Shown here: piece after piece, positions 23,387-31,561 of the stretch | Numbering within the stretch: the stretch's first letter is position 1 | Layout of the letters: each line of letters opens with the position of its first letter | Assembly (NCBI RefSeq): GCF_030530965.1 | Contig: NZ_JAUMTY010000011.1 | Coordinates: 1-36,207, forward strand | Direction: 5' to 3' | From: Corynebacterium sp. | GTDB lineage: Bacteria; Actinomycetota; Actinomycetes; Mycobacteriales; Mycobacteriaceae | Length of the DNA stretch: 36,207 nucleotides | Notes under the pieces: model-generated | Told to the model about the DNA's origin: nothing | Databases searched by the model: none | The model's input: the letters and a program-made list of their open reading frames with translations, nothing else | Program-made: the position numbers and the translations under genes

Positions 23387-25069
23387 ATGGCGAATCATCG
23401 ATCAGGAACACGGCAATTACGCTTTGCACGATGGGTGTGGGTGGCATTTGTTATTGTCATCGTGCTCGCACTTCTCGCTGCCTTGTCTGTGGTTTTCGTC
23501 AGTCGGAATAAATCGTCGTCTAACGCTGCTGACTGTGACCGGTCGACAGTTCTCAACGTCATTGCTGACCCTTCAGCCAAGGCTACGGCTGAGAAGTTGA
23601 CCTCGGACTATTCGAAGTCGAATCCGTCCACTCACGATTCGTGTATTACGCCGAAGATCACATACGCGAATACGGCACAGGCGATAGCTTTGTTCCATTC
23701 GCCCGAGGGGGATCTCCCCGCAGCGTGGATACCCGCTGGTAGCCTCCCGGGGTCCACGCAGGATAACCCCGGCGGGACCGCCCTGGACGGCAGCGAAGCA
23801 GAAATCGATTCGTCAGTGCTCGTTGATCGTCAACAATTGGGAACGATTCATTCAAAGAACTCGGCACAAGACAAAGCACCGGGCGCGCCGGTATATCCGC
23901 GCGACTCGACCTGGTCTGCTTACGCGGCTAGTGCCCAATTCGCTAAAGATCATCCATCCGGCATGGATCCTCAAGCGCGTGATGCGTCGGCACGTGAAGT
24001 TGCTGCCACCCTTTCCCCCACTTCTCTTTCGGATGCGGTCTCGTCCGTCGCAAGTGGCAAGGGAGATTCTTCTGTAGCGGCTCCGCAGCCGCTTGGGGGC
24101 GATAACACGGCGTTCTCACCGATCGGTGATGCGACGGTCGATTTCCCACTTCTGACAATGAGCTCTAGCCCTCGGGTTACCGAGTATCAAGCACGGGCTG
24201 CCGCGGATTTTTCAGAATTCGCCCGCTCTCATTCGGAATCGCAGGCTGCTGAGAAAACTCCTGCCCATGATTCCCTATCAAATGACACCAAAGAACTGGC
24301 TTATGCTGCTTCTAACCAGGTCAGTGGCGAGCTTCCACCGGTGACAGTGACTAACTCCACCACGACGGAGATGAATAGTCAGGCGTCTGGGCACACGGAT
24401 GGTGAAGCCACGACCGATAAAGCGGCCGCTCAACAGTCCCCAGAAAAGAAGGACGCGGCAAAGGACCAGACTAACTCCACACAAAAACCTGATAAGGCGA
24501 ATCAACAACGTCCTGCCCCGGCGTCGACGCTGCTGCTGATCGACACGTCAGAATCTATGCGCAACCATTTTGACGTTATCCAGCGTGAGAGCGCCCGAAG
24601 CCTGCAACAAGCGGGACAGCATGGGCGGGTGACGTCGTTATGGAGTTTTTCCTCGCCCATGGAAAGGGTCCAACCCTATCGAAACCATGTTGACCTCAGC
24701 ATCGGTGACCACGGGGCTCGGAGTGCGTCGATGGTTAACGGGCTCACGACAGGCGGCACCCCGTTCCTGTATGAATCGACCGTCGCAGCGATGCTCAATG
24801 CGTCAATTAGCGGACCTGCTCCAAAGCGCGTCGTTATCGTGACGGATTCAACGAATGCGGGACAGTCCATGAACGCAGCTAATGCTCGGCTTCAGGCCGA
24901 TATCATCAACAAGCAGTCCCCTGTACAAGTTGATGTCATCGCTCTCGGCGACAAGGTGGACCCGTGGCTACGCGAAGTGAGCCAATTAACCAACGGCCGT
25001 TACCACGCTATCCCGAATGCCACAGACAAATCATTCCCCCAAGCAATGACCGACGCCCTGGCAGGTTAG
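23387..25069 (+). CDS. Membrane-anchored protein with substrate-binding-like region and C-terminal VWA domain
   Basis: 560 residues. Residues 13-40 form one membrane anchor (ARWVWVAFVIVIVLALLAALSVVFV) after a basic start, so the rest should be outside. Residues 50-290 resemble a periplasmic-binding-protein fold (VLNVIADPSAKATAEKLTSDYSKSN; AAWIPAGSL). A Ser/Thr/Gln/Lys-rich, low-complexity linker covers about 300-380. A von Willebrand factor A domain starts near residue 383 (TLLLIDTSESM): MIDAS residues are DTSES, TGGTP and the later TDSTNAG. VWA domains bind metal-dependent protein ligands, often in envelope complexes. An in-frame TAACAT ends 6 bases before the ATG and may serve as -10. The protein is similar in layout to other corynebacterial SBP-VWA proteins of unknown function. 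Confidence 0.92.
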   Translation: MANHRSGTRQLRFARWVWVAFVIVIVLALLAALSVVFVSRNKSSSNAADCDRSTVLNVIADPSAKATAEKLTSDYSKSNPSTHDSCITPKITYANTAQAIALFHSPEGDLPAAWIPAGSLPGSTQDNPGGTALDGSEAEIDSSVLVDRQQLGTIHSKNSAQDKAPGAPVYPRDSTWSAYAASAQFAKDHPSGMDPQARDASAREVAATLSPTSLSDAVSSVASGKGDSSVAAPQPLGGDNTAFSPIGDATVDFPLLTMSSSPRVTEYQARAAADFSEFARSHSESQAAEKTPAHDSLSNDTKELAYAASNQVSGELPPVTVTNSTTTEMNSQASGHTDGEATTDKAAAQQSPEKKDAAKDQTNSTQKPDKANQQRPAPASTLLLIDTSESMRNHFDVIQRESARSLQQAGQHGRVTSLWSFSSPMERVQPYRNHVDLSIGDHGARSASMVNGLTTGGTPFLYESTVAAMLNASISGPAPKRVVIVTDSTNAGQSMNAANARLQADIINKQSPVQVDVIALGDKVDPWLREVSQLTNGRYHAIPNATDKSFPQAMTDALAG

Positions 25070-25099
25070 CTACGTAGCTGGCTGAAAAGCCAAGCGCTC

Positions 25100-25121
25100 A
25101 AACCAGCTAGCTAGCTGGTTT
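25100..25121. terminator. Perfect 22-bp palindrome, probable bidirectional terminator
   Basis: AAACCAGCTAG (25100-25110) is followed by its exact reverse complement CTAGCTGGTTT. In RNA this would form a 9-bp stem with an AGCT loop and U-rich 3' end on either strand. It covers the TAG stop of the MerR gene. A small hairpin TGGCT-GAAA-AGCCA lies next to it at 25079-25092. It separates the convergent VWA and MerR genes. Confidence 0.7.
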
Positions 25122-25689
25122 TACGACGCCGACGTTCCGCGAGTTCATCGAACCCTGCGACAGTGCGCTGAGAAGCCCCCTCAGCACCATCGTCGGCACT
25201 CCCCGCACGGACAACTTTCTCCGCCGGGAACTCTGAAATCGTCCCGGCAAGTTCTTTGACGATACCCGGAACGCCAATTCCGAATACGCCCTGTCCGCCG
25301 GTCAAGAGATCGAAAACTTCTTCGCTGGAACGGCATTCATACACCGTCGTTCCGTCAGAAACGAGCGTAATCGTGGAAAGGTCATCGACGCCTAAGTTGC
25401 TCAACTTTTCAACGGCACGTCGAATGTTCTGCAGCGAAATACCCGTATCCAACAGGCCTTTAACGATCTTGAGAACAAGGATATCGCGGAACGAGTACAG
25501 CCTCTGGGTTCCGGAACCGTGTGCGGATCGAATGGATGGCTGGACGAGCTTTGTACGAGCCCAGTAGTCAAGCTGTCGATAGGTTATCCCCGCTACCTGA
25601 CAGGCGATGGGAACGCGGTAGCCGACTTCATCGTCCGAATCCATGACGTCAAAGAGTGCGCCTTGGACGGGTGCCTGTTCCTGTTTCAC
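25111..25689 (-). CDS. MerR-family transcriptional regulator (Rv1830-like)
   Basis: 192 residues from GTG 25689. The DNA-binding winged helix is at about residues 22-95: YRVPIACQVAGITYRQLDYWARTKLVQPS, with GTQRLYSFRDILVLKIVKGLLDTGISLQNIRRAVEKL. There is no metal-binding cysteine set, so it is not a metal sensor. The middle region (STITLVSDGTTVYECRSSEEVFDLLTGGQGVFGI) is shared with Rv1830-type regulators. The tail is polar and basic. The M. tuberculosis homologue (called ResR or McdR in recent papers) affects cell cycle and antibiotic resilience; that transfer is by position and domain match. It is last in the odhI-ftsR-BFN-MerR run, behind a 310-base gap that carries its own promoter signals. 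Confidence 0.92.
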   Translation of the reverse strand: MKQEQAPVQGALFDVMDSDDEVGYRVPIACQVAGITYRQLDYWARTKLVQPSIRSAHGSGTQRLYSFRDILVLKIVKGLLDTGISLQNIRRAVEKLSNLGVDDLSTITLVSDGTTVYECRSSEEVFDLLTGGQGVFGIGVPGIVKELAGTISEFPAEKVVRAGSADDGAEGASQRTVAGFDELAERRRRKTS

Positions 25690-25999
25690 TGCAGGCTCGC
25701 TTTCTGTGGTCGTACGTGTTGAGCAAGAGAGCGGGAATACTCACACTCATGTAGTTCGATGACGTCTAGGTTATGCCAATATTCTTTCGAGTCAACGCGA
25801 CACGCAACACATGTGGCACATTTTTCACATGGGTCCATTAAATCACATGCTTAACTTACTATATTGTAATTAACAACTTTCACACTAGTCACACTGTCAA
25901 GTTGTGCTCACACTCATTCAGCCGACGGACTGTCCCGTCCACACTCCAGCGGTCGCTGCCAATCTGAACTCTGCCAATCTCGTGCCGACAACATCGTGC
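25690..25999. promoter_or_regulatory. Upstream region of the MerR gene with repeats and promoter-like elements
   Basis: 310 bases with no gene. On the minus strand TTGACA is at 25895-25900, GTTAAT at 25869-25874 and TACAAT at 25863-25868; the spacings (20 and 26) are not canonical, so the pair is uncertain. The motif TCACACT occurs three times here (25740-25746, 25880-25886 and 25908-25914), and a TTGT-AATTA-ACAA partial palindrome lies at 25865-25877. MerR-type autoregulation would fit. The stretch 25750-25860 shows nothing else. Confidence 0.4.
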
Positions 26000-26656
26000 C
26001 TACGAATCCTCAGAACCGTTCTCACCACGGCGATCATCATCACTACCCTGGGTAAGATCATTCTCGCTCATACCCAAGTGACCCATGAGTTCTTCGAAAT
26101 CAGCATCGCCGACGGCAAGATCACCCAAGTCTTCCGACAGATGCTCTTGATCATTACCCTCTGACTGGGAATTATCTCCCGTCATGTCAGCCAGCAACGA
26201 TAAGCTCGATTCGCGTCGCCCAGACAAAGCCTGATTCGAACTATCAAGATGGTCAACAACCTCGGCCGTGACAGGAACCGACCAGGTTTTAACAATCGAC
26301 TCCTCGGCGTATATGGTCACGTCCTCATTAAGAGCCAGATCAATGGCGTCCGACACCCGGATGTCAAAGTTGTTCCCTGACTCGCAGTGGATCGTTGCGT
26401 AGAAAGTGCCATGGTTGACGGCGTCGATCGAAATATTCACTACCGCATCATCGTGCGCTTCTAGAACGTCGACAATCACACTTGTCGACGTCGGCCGCCG
26501 CGGCTCCACGCCGATGTCTTTGCCCGAAAGAATGGCTGCGGAGGACGCACCGACAAACACCGTCATGATGCGTCGGCGCTGAGGCCACAAAAACACTATT
26601 GCCGGATCGCGATCTGGGCCGAGGAGAAACAACCCTAAATACTCGAGTTCAACCAT
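26000..26656 (-). CDS. Bifunctional nuclease family protein (DUF151, Rv1829-like)
   Basis: 218 residues. The DUF151 domain covers about residues 1-150: MVELEYLGLFLLGPDRDPAIVFLWPQRRR, FVGASSAAILSG, the strands HGTFYATIHCES and the diagnostic RVSDAIDLALNEDVTIYAEESI. The remaining 65 residues are a strongly acidic, disordered-looking tail (SEGNDQEHLSEDLGDLAVGDADFEELMGH). Plant and bacterial DUF151 proteins were reported with RNase/DNase activity, but in Actinobacteria the role is open. It lies between ftsR and the Rv1830-like MerR gene, an arrangement conserved in mycobacteria. GGAGG lies 12 bases ahead of the ATG. Confidence 0.93.
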   Translation of the reverse strand: MVELEYLGLFLLGPDRDPAIVFLWPQRRRIMTVFVGASSAAILSGKDIGVEPRRPTSTSVIVDVLEAHDDAVVNISIDAVNHGTFYATIHCESGNNFDIRVSDAIDLALNEDVTIYAEESIVKTWSVPVTAEVVDHLDSSNQALSGRRESSLSLLADMTGDNSQSEGNDQEHLSEDLGDLAVGDADFEELMGHLGMSENDLTQGSDDDRRGENGSEDS

Positions 26657-26720
26657 GATGATATGTGGCCTCCATCCTCATTCCGACCAATCGGTTCAAT
26701 CGGTCAACGGCACCCAGTTT

Positions 26721-27434
26721 CTAATCGAATTCGCCGCGCAGGGAAGCTTTAATAAACGCCGCTTGTAGGCTCACGATTAGTGCGGAGAGCTCGCGGGCTG
26801 TCTCTTCCGATCGGGCCTTCGCATCACTGCTCTTCGCGTGCCCCAGCGGACCGCTGACCTGAGTGATCACCCCCGCATACCGTTGGGCCGTAGCTCGCAA
26901 CGTTTTTAAGTGCCGCTCATCGAGCCCGAACCCGACCAATTGGCTCGCTGTCCGCGCGATCGACACATCATCTTGGCAGTAGAGGCCTGATCTGTCGGCA
27001 TTAACGAACCCCGCTTTAGCAAGCTGCGTGAGGAAAGTGTCATCGATCTCAGCGGCAGCACACACATCTGAATGGGTTAAACGCGTATTTTCCTGCTTGA
27101 ACTGCTCAGCAGAAATCAATCCCGTAACAGGAGTGACGTTGCCCTCGTCCATTGCATCGAGGCGCTGCTTAATAACCTTCAGCGGCAGATAGTTATCACG
27201 CTGCGTCGTCAGAATATAACGTAGGCGCTGAACATCAGCGGACGAGTAGCGTCGGTAACCCTTCTCTGTACGCGCCGGGGAGACAAGCCCCTCAGACTCC
27301 CAAAAGCGGAGTTTAGAGACCGTGACATCGGGAAACTCGCGACGAAGTTGCTTAAGAACCGCCCCGATCGACAACGTGGAAGGGCGGTCGTGACGGACTT
27401 CAGGCAGCGGGCCCGTTTTCCGTAGAGCTGACAC
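26721..27434 (-). CDS. ftsR: MerR-family regulator FtsR
   Basis: 237 residues from GTG 27434, only 5 bases after the odhI stop. The winged-helix domain is SIGAVLKQLRREFPDVTVSKLRFWESEGLVSPARTEKGYRRYSSADVQRLRYILTTQRDNYLPLKVIKQRLD. The C-terminal half (residues 105-237) holds a second helical region with LTHSDVCAAAEIDDTFLTQLAKAGFV, like a degenerate second helix-turn-helix, and a terminal helix. The C. glutamicum homologue in this position activates ftsZ expression; the mycobacterial Rv1828 has the same domain order. No metal-binding cysteine site is present. Operon with odhI links cell division control to 2-oxoglutarate metabolism. Confidence 0.93.
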   Translation of the reverse strand: MSALRKTGPLPEVRHDRPSTLSIGAVLKQLRREFPDVTVSKLRFWESEGLVSPARTEKGYRRYSSADVQRLRYILTTQRDNYLPLKVIKQRLDAMDEGNVTPVTGLISAEQFKQENTRLTHSDVCAAAEIDDTFLTQLAKAGFVNADRSGLYCQDDVSIARTASQLVGFGLDERHLKTLRATAQRYAGVITQVSGPLGHAKSSDAKARSEETARELSALIVSLQAAFIKASLRGEFD

Positions 27435-27439
27435 TGTTC

Positions 27440-27871
27440 TTAAGAATCTTTCTGACCGTTGAGGAACACGAGGCGGAACTTACCAATTTGGATTTCATCA
27501 CCATTGGAAAGCTCTGATGAGTTCTTGGGCTCACGATTGACGTACGTGCCATTCAGAGATCCAACGTCGACGACTTCAAATTGGTCATCATTTTTGCGGA
27601 ACTCAGCGTGACGACGAGACACGGTGACGTCGTCCAAGAAGATATCGCTATCAGGATGACGGCCTGCAGTCGTCGTCGGCTGGTCGAGGAGGAATCGGGA
27701 TCCTGCATTCGGACCACGTTTGACGACGAGCAATGCGGAGCCTTCAGGTAAACCATCAACGCCTGGGGCTGAGGAATCGGACGCGCCCGATTCCATTTCT
27801 TTCAAAAGATCGGCACGGAAGACCGAGGTGGTTTCCACCGAAGATTCTGAAAAATCGCTATTGTCACTCAT
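27440..27871 (-). CDS. odhI: FHA-domain inhibitor of 2-oxoglutarate dehydrogenase (OdhI/GarA)
   Basis: 143 residues from ATG 27871 with AAGGAGG just upstream; the longer frame to 27898 would start inside that ribosome site region. Residues 13-19 read ETTSVFR, the motif phosphorylated by PknG (Thr14) and PknA/PknB/PknL (Thr15) in C. glutamicum, and both threonines fall at those exact positions. The FHA domain (about 55-135) has GRHPDSDIFLDDVTVSRRHAEF and GSLNGTYVN. Unphosphorylated OdhI binds and inhibits OdhA; phosphorylation makes the FHA domain bind its own N-terminus and releases it, so carbon is diverted between TCA cycle and glutamate. The length equals the C. glutamicum protein. Confidence 0.98.
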   Translation of the reverse strand: MSDNSDFSESSVETTSVFRADLLKEMESGASDSSAPGVDGLPEGSALLVVKRGPNAGSRFLLDQPTTTAGRHPDSDIFLDDVTVSRRHAEFRKNDDQFEVVDVGSLNGTYVNREPKNSSELSNGDEIQIGKFRLVFLNGQKDS

Positions 27872-28041
27872 CGATTCTGCCTCCTTAAGTTCGACCAACG
27901 GTTCGTATCAGCCACTGCCCTATGCAACTGACTATCTCACATGGAGATGATAGCCAGACGCTCGAGCGGTTGCCTGCCACTAAACTAGCTGAGAACCGCT
28001 TCCACTGGGTTATACAGATTTAGCGCCCATAGTAGCCGTTT

Positions 28042-28070
28042 ATGCCCCTCCACATAGTGCCGAGGGGCAT
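28042..28070. repeat. Perfect 9-bp inverted repeat downstream of the phosphatidyltransferase gene
   Basis: ATGCCCCTC (28042-28050) pairs with GAGGGGCAT (28062-28070), 11-base loop. It lies about 85 bases past the minus-strand stop at 28155 and upstream of odhI. No U-run follows on the minus strand, so it is a weak terminator or an RNA structure. The remaining bases 27899-28154 hold no recognised gene. Confidence 0.4.
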
Positions 28071-28154
28071 GTTATATTCACTCCCCCAGCCTAATCCATA
28101 GGATGGTGGCATGCGCGCGGTGCGGGTAAGCATCACCCCCAAAGACACTTTTTA

Positions 28155-29012
28155 TCATGAAGAGCCAGTGGGGCGATTCCGACCCCTCGTAACAGGAAAT
28201 CGCCTCGATACAAGCACTGCTCGGTACAAATACAAAACCCCTGTCCACAAGTACAAAACTGTCCCCCACAGGAAAAGAGCTCGCGCCCAGGGGGTAAAGA
28301 AATGTGAAAAGGACCACGCTGCCGCCGAGGCTAAGTACAGCGGGAACGCCCACATGAGGGCGAAAGTCGCAGCTTTTCCGAGGTACATAACCTTCGGCCG
28401 TATTCCGCGATTCCGATAGATGAGCATTGTCGGGAAAAGGATGAGGTCGCGAGCGAAGAGAACGGCCACCCACCACCAACTCAGCAGCCCCGCGATAGCG
28501 AAACAAATGGGGGTGACAAGGATAAACAATCGGTCGGCGGCTGGGTCGAGGTATTGCCCTATCCGCGTGGTCAAACCCCAGATCCTCGCAATTTTTCCGT
28601 CAAGCCAGTCGGTGAACGACGAAATCGCCACGATGGCGAGTGCCCACCCATACTCCCCCGGACCGATGAGGAACCAGGCGTAAATGGGCACCAGGCAGAT
28701 ACGCACGATGCTCAGGATGTTGGGAACAGTCAGGATCCGCGAGTATCCCGCGGGGTGAACTGTCACTTGTTCCCGCATACCCGGCGGTTCCATACCTGGG
28801 GGCACTGCGCGGGCGGTGTGCCCGTCCGGTGTGGGAAGCATCTTGTCCATCCGCGCTTCCACTCGGAGTCGGGTTTCGCGGGTTACTTTGCTCACCGGAG
28901 TGCTCCGAGTAAAACGCGACTGCCGCGCGCTCTTCGCTCCTTGTTTTTTCGTTCCAACCGGTTGTTCATAACGAGGGATTTCGGGGCTATCACGATGCTC
29001 GCCATACTCCAT
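28155..29012 (-). CDS. CDP-alcohol phosphatidyltransferase (PgsA2-like)
   Basis: 285 residues. The CDP-alcohol signature DG(x2)AR(x8)G(x3)D(x3)D is complete: DWLDGKIARIWGLTTRIGQYLDPAADR at about residues 139-165. Several hydrophobic helices follow. The first 85 residues are a polar, basic N-terminal extension (TKKQGAKSARQSRFTRSTPVSK) outside the family domain. The enzyme exchanges CMP of CDP-diacylglycerol for an alcohol such as glycerol phosphate or another phosphatidylglycerol head group. The position between secA2 and odhI matches Rv1822 (pgsA2) in M. tuberculosis, whose actual product is disputed (PG phosphate or cardiolipin synthase-like). GAGAGGA precedes the ATG at 8 bases. Confidence 0.93.
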   Translation of the reverse strand: MEYGEHRDSPEIPRYEQPVGTKKQGAKSARQSRFTRSTPVSKVTRETRLRVEARMDKMLPTPDGHTARAVPPGMEPPGMREQVTVHPAGYSRILTVPNILSIVRICLVPIYAWFLIGPGEYGWALAIVAISSFTDWLDGKIARIWGLTTRIGQYLDPAADRLFILVTPICFAIAGLLSWWWVAVLFARDLILFPTMLIYRNRGIRPKVMYLGKAATFALMWAFPLYLASAAAWSFSHFFTPWARALFLWGTVLYLWTGVLYLYRAVLVSRRFPVTRGRNRPTGSS

Positions 29013-29125
29013 CGGACTTATCCTCTCGTTACGTACTCATTGCTAAATGTAGCTATATGCAGCCGGCTGTCAGCTTTTCATTGCTCATCCGACACTGCCT
29101 TACATACCACGGTTGTAAAGCAAGC

Positions 29126-31375
29126 CTATCGGAATAAGTTAACAACTGATCCCACGACCGATCCATTATTCCCGGACAGCGGATTGTCGTTAACCATATA
29201 AGTCCAGGTAGAACTTGGCCGACGAAGACCGCGCTCGCCGAGATCGGCACCATTGTTATCGATCGTGATATGCCTCCACGTTTCAACCGCATCATCGACG
29301 GCTCCGGTGGCAAGATTTTTGAACTCGGCAATCGACATACGGTGAAATTCATCGACCGGATTCTCTCTGGCGAGAGCACGGAGGTGAATTGATTCCCGAA
29401 TGTCATCCAGATATTCGAGGTGCCGTGCCCAATGTTCGTCCAGGTGAAAGAGCTCAACATCACGGGCCGCCTGAACCTGGACATCACGTGGCACCGTCAA
29501 GTCGCGGTGGGCACGACGCTGTAATTCCTTCAAGGCAACGTCGGAATCGAGAATATCGCTGCGTCGCTCGTCAATAATGACCCGTTGGTCATTGATGAGC
29601 TTGTTGTATTTCCACGTATTCGCGTGAATCTGAAGCATTTGTCCTTCAGTGACACGCTGACAGTGATCCACAAAGGAATACACTTTTTTCTGCGTCAATT
29701 GTCCGTTGCTATCGGGTACCGCGTTGATGGATTCGCCTGCTCCGCCGACTGCGATGACGTCGTCCTCGAGGGAGACGAAGATGACGCTGGATCCCGGATC
29801 GCCTTGCCGCCCGGCGCGGCCGCGGAGTTGGTCGTCGAGGCGGGCGCTGCGGTGACGTCCGAATCCGACGACGGCGAGGCCTCCGGCTGTGACGACGTCG
29901 TCGCGGTACTGTTCGTGTGCTCCGCCGAGTTTGATGTCTGTTCCTCGTCCAGCCATTTGTGTGGATACGGTGACGCGTCCGGGGAGTCCGGCGTCGGCGA
30001 TGATGCGTGCTTCTTTTTCGTGGTTTTTTGCGTTGAGGACGACGCAGTCGACTCCGATGGCTTGGAGTGCGTTTTGGATGTCTTCGGATTCGGCGACGTT
30101 GTGGGTTCCGACGAGGACTGGGCGGCCGGCTTGTTGAAGTTGTTGGATGTGTTCGATGATGCCGCGGCGGCGGTCGTCGGCGGTGCTGAAGATTCGGTCT
30201 GCTTCGTCGTCGCGGATGCAGGGGACGTGGGGGTCGATGACGGCGACGCCGAGGCCGTAGAACTGGCGGAGTTGTTCGGAGGCGGCGGTGGCGGTTCCTG
30301 TCATTCCGCAGAGGTTGGTGTAGCGGCCGAGGAGCGCTTGGATGGTGATGGTGTCGAGTACTCGTCCGCCGTCGGTGACGTCGAGTCCTTCTTTGGCTTC
30401 GACGGCGGATTGTAGTCCGTCGGGCCAGCGTTGGAGGTCGGCTATGCGTCCTTTTGAATTGTCGACGAGGGCGACTTTTCCGTCGCGGACGATGTAGTGC
30501 ACGTCTTTGACCAGGAGTTCTTTGGCGTGGAGGGCGACGTTGACTTGGACGAGTGTGGTGCTGATGTTTTCGGCGTCGTAGAGGGATGATAGGCCGAGGC
30601 GTTTTTCGACGGTGTGTGCGCCTTTGTCGGTGAGGAATACGTTTCGTTGGTCGTCGTCAATGCTGTAGTCCTCGTCTTTGGTGAGGTTGCGGACGACTTC
30701 GCTGATGCGGCCGGTGGGGGCGTGGCCGGGTGCGCTGCCGGCGAGGACGAGGGGGACGAGGGCTTCGTCGACCATGACGGAGTCAGCTTCGTCGACGATG
30801 GCGACGTCTGGTGTGGGTTGTACTTGGTCCTCGCGGCGTGTGATGAGGTGGTCGCGGAGGACGTCGAACCCTATTTCGTTGATGGAGCCGAAGACGACGT
30901 CGTTGGAGTATGTGGCGCGGCGTTGGTCTACGGTCATGTGTTCGTGGATGGCGCCGACAGTGACGTCGAAGAAGTTGAAGAGTGGTCCCATCCAGTCGGC
31001 GTCTCGTCCTGCTAAGTAGGAGTTGACGGTGATGCAGTGGATTTTTCGGCCTTGGTGGGCGTAGATGATCGCTGCGAGTGCTCCGACGAGTGTTTTTCCT
31101 TCGCCGGTGGCCATTTGTATGACATTGCCTTTGAGAAGTTCTTGGGCTCCTCGGAGTTGGCAGTCGAATGGGGTGAGTCCGATTGTTCGCGTGGAGGCTT
31201 CTCGTAGTGTCGCGAACATGGTGGCGGTGTCGTTGTCCCGTAGCGCGGTGTCGAAGGTTCTTCGGAGGTCGGCGTCGGTGAGTGTGGCTGTGTGGTCTCC
31301 GAGCGTGGTGGCGCGGGAGATTTCAGCTGTGTTTTTTCGCCGGGAACCGGTGAGTTTCCGAAGCCATGTGGCCAT
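29126..31375 (-). CDS. secA2: Accessory preprotein translocase ATPase SecA2
   Basis: 749 residues. Motor-domain motifs are QMATGEGKTLVGALAA (Walker A), VDEADSVMVDEALVPLVLAG (DEVD-equivalent), TGTATAASEQLRQFYGLGV and the C-terminal motor part MAGRGTDIKLGG and LRGRAGRQGDPGSSVIFVSLEDD. The protein lacks the C-terminal linker/zinc-binding tail of SecA1 and is shorter than the usual 840-900, in keeping with actinobacterial SecA2. SecA2 drives export of a small set of proteins, some without classical signal peptides; which substrates apply here is unknown. AAGGACG lies 8 bases ahead of the ATG. The first two-thirds of the gene uses almost only C-ending codons, unlike the neighbours. Confidence 0.96.
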   Translation of the reverse strand: MATWLRKLTGSRRKNTAEISRATTLGDHTATLTDADLRRTFDTALRDNDTATMFATLREASTRTIGLTPFDCQLRGAQELLKGNVIQMATGEGKTLVGALAAIIYAHQGRKIHCITVNSYLAGRDADWMGPLFNFFDVTVGAIHEHMTVDQRRATYSNDVVFGSINEIGFDVLRDHLITRREDQVQPTPDVAIVDEADSVMVDEALVPLVLAGSAPGHAPTGRISEVVRNLTKDEDYSIDDDQRNVFLTDKGAHTVEKRLGLSSLYDAENISTTLVQVNVALHAKELLVKDVHYIVRDGKVALVDNSKGRIADLQRWPDGLQSAVEAKEGLDVTDGGRVLDTITIQALLGRYTNLCGMTGTATAASEQLRQFYGLGVAVIDPHVPCIRDDEADRIFSTADDRRRGIIEHIQQLQQAGRPVLVGTHNVAESEDIQNALQAIGVDCVVLNAKNHEKEARIIADAGLPGRVTVSTQMAGRGTDIKLGGAHEQYRDDVVTAGGLAVVGFGRHRSARLDDQLRGRAGRQGDPGSSVIFVSLEDDVIAVGGAGESINAVPDSNGQLTQKKVYSFVDHCQRVTEGQMLQIHANTWKYNKLINDQRVIIDERRSDILDSDVALKELQRRAHRDLTVPRDVQVQAARDVELFHLDEHWARHLEYLDDIRESIHLRALARENPVDEFHRMSIAEFKNLATGAVDDAVETWRHITIDNNGADLGERGLRRPSSTWTYMVNDNPLSGNNGSVVGSVVNLFR

Positions 31376-31548
31376 AGGGGTCGTCCTTGCTACGTGAAGA
31401 AGTTACGTGTGATTACGTTAGCGTTTGTTGGTTGGCGTCATGTTTCGCGTCCGGTGAGACCGGGCCGGCTCCCCAGCGTAGTCCAGATGATGGCGGCGAT
31501 GGGGAGTCCTTTCTTGGCAAAGTCACACCAGGTGGGAGCGATTCAGGT

Positions 31549-31554
31549 TAATCT
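31549..31554 (+). promoter_or_regulatory. Candidate -10 element for a leaderless rraA-like transcript
   Basis: TAATCT ends 7 bases before ATG 31562, with no ribosome site visible. It supports the short start over the upstream in-frame ATG at 31292, which lies inside the divergent secA2 gene. Confidence 0.4.
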
Positions 31555-31561
31555 GCTGGCT

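Noticed and set aside
24340..24500. Repeated GACTAACTCCAC words in the VWA gene
   Set aside because: They encode Thr/Asn/Ser in the low-complexity linker and reflect codon repetition, not a mobile repeat.
29585..30415. A 276-codon open frame on the plus strand with no stop, rich in D, V, G and A
   Set aside because: It lies wholly antisense to secA2, whose motifs are unmistakable. The frame is a by-product of the C-ending codon bias on the other strand.
30614..31015. A 133-codon plus-strand open frame reading V/G/D-rich sequence
   Set aside because: Shadow of secA2 in the strongly biased segment.
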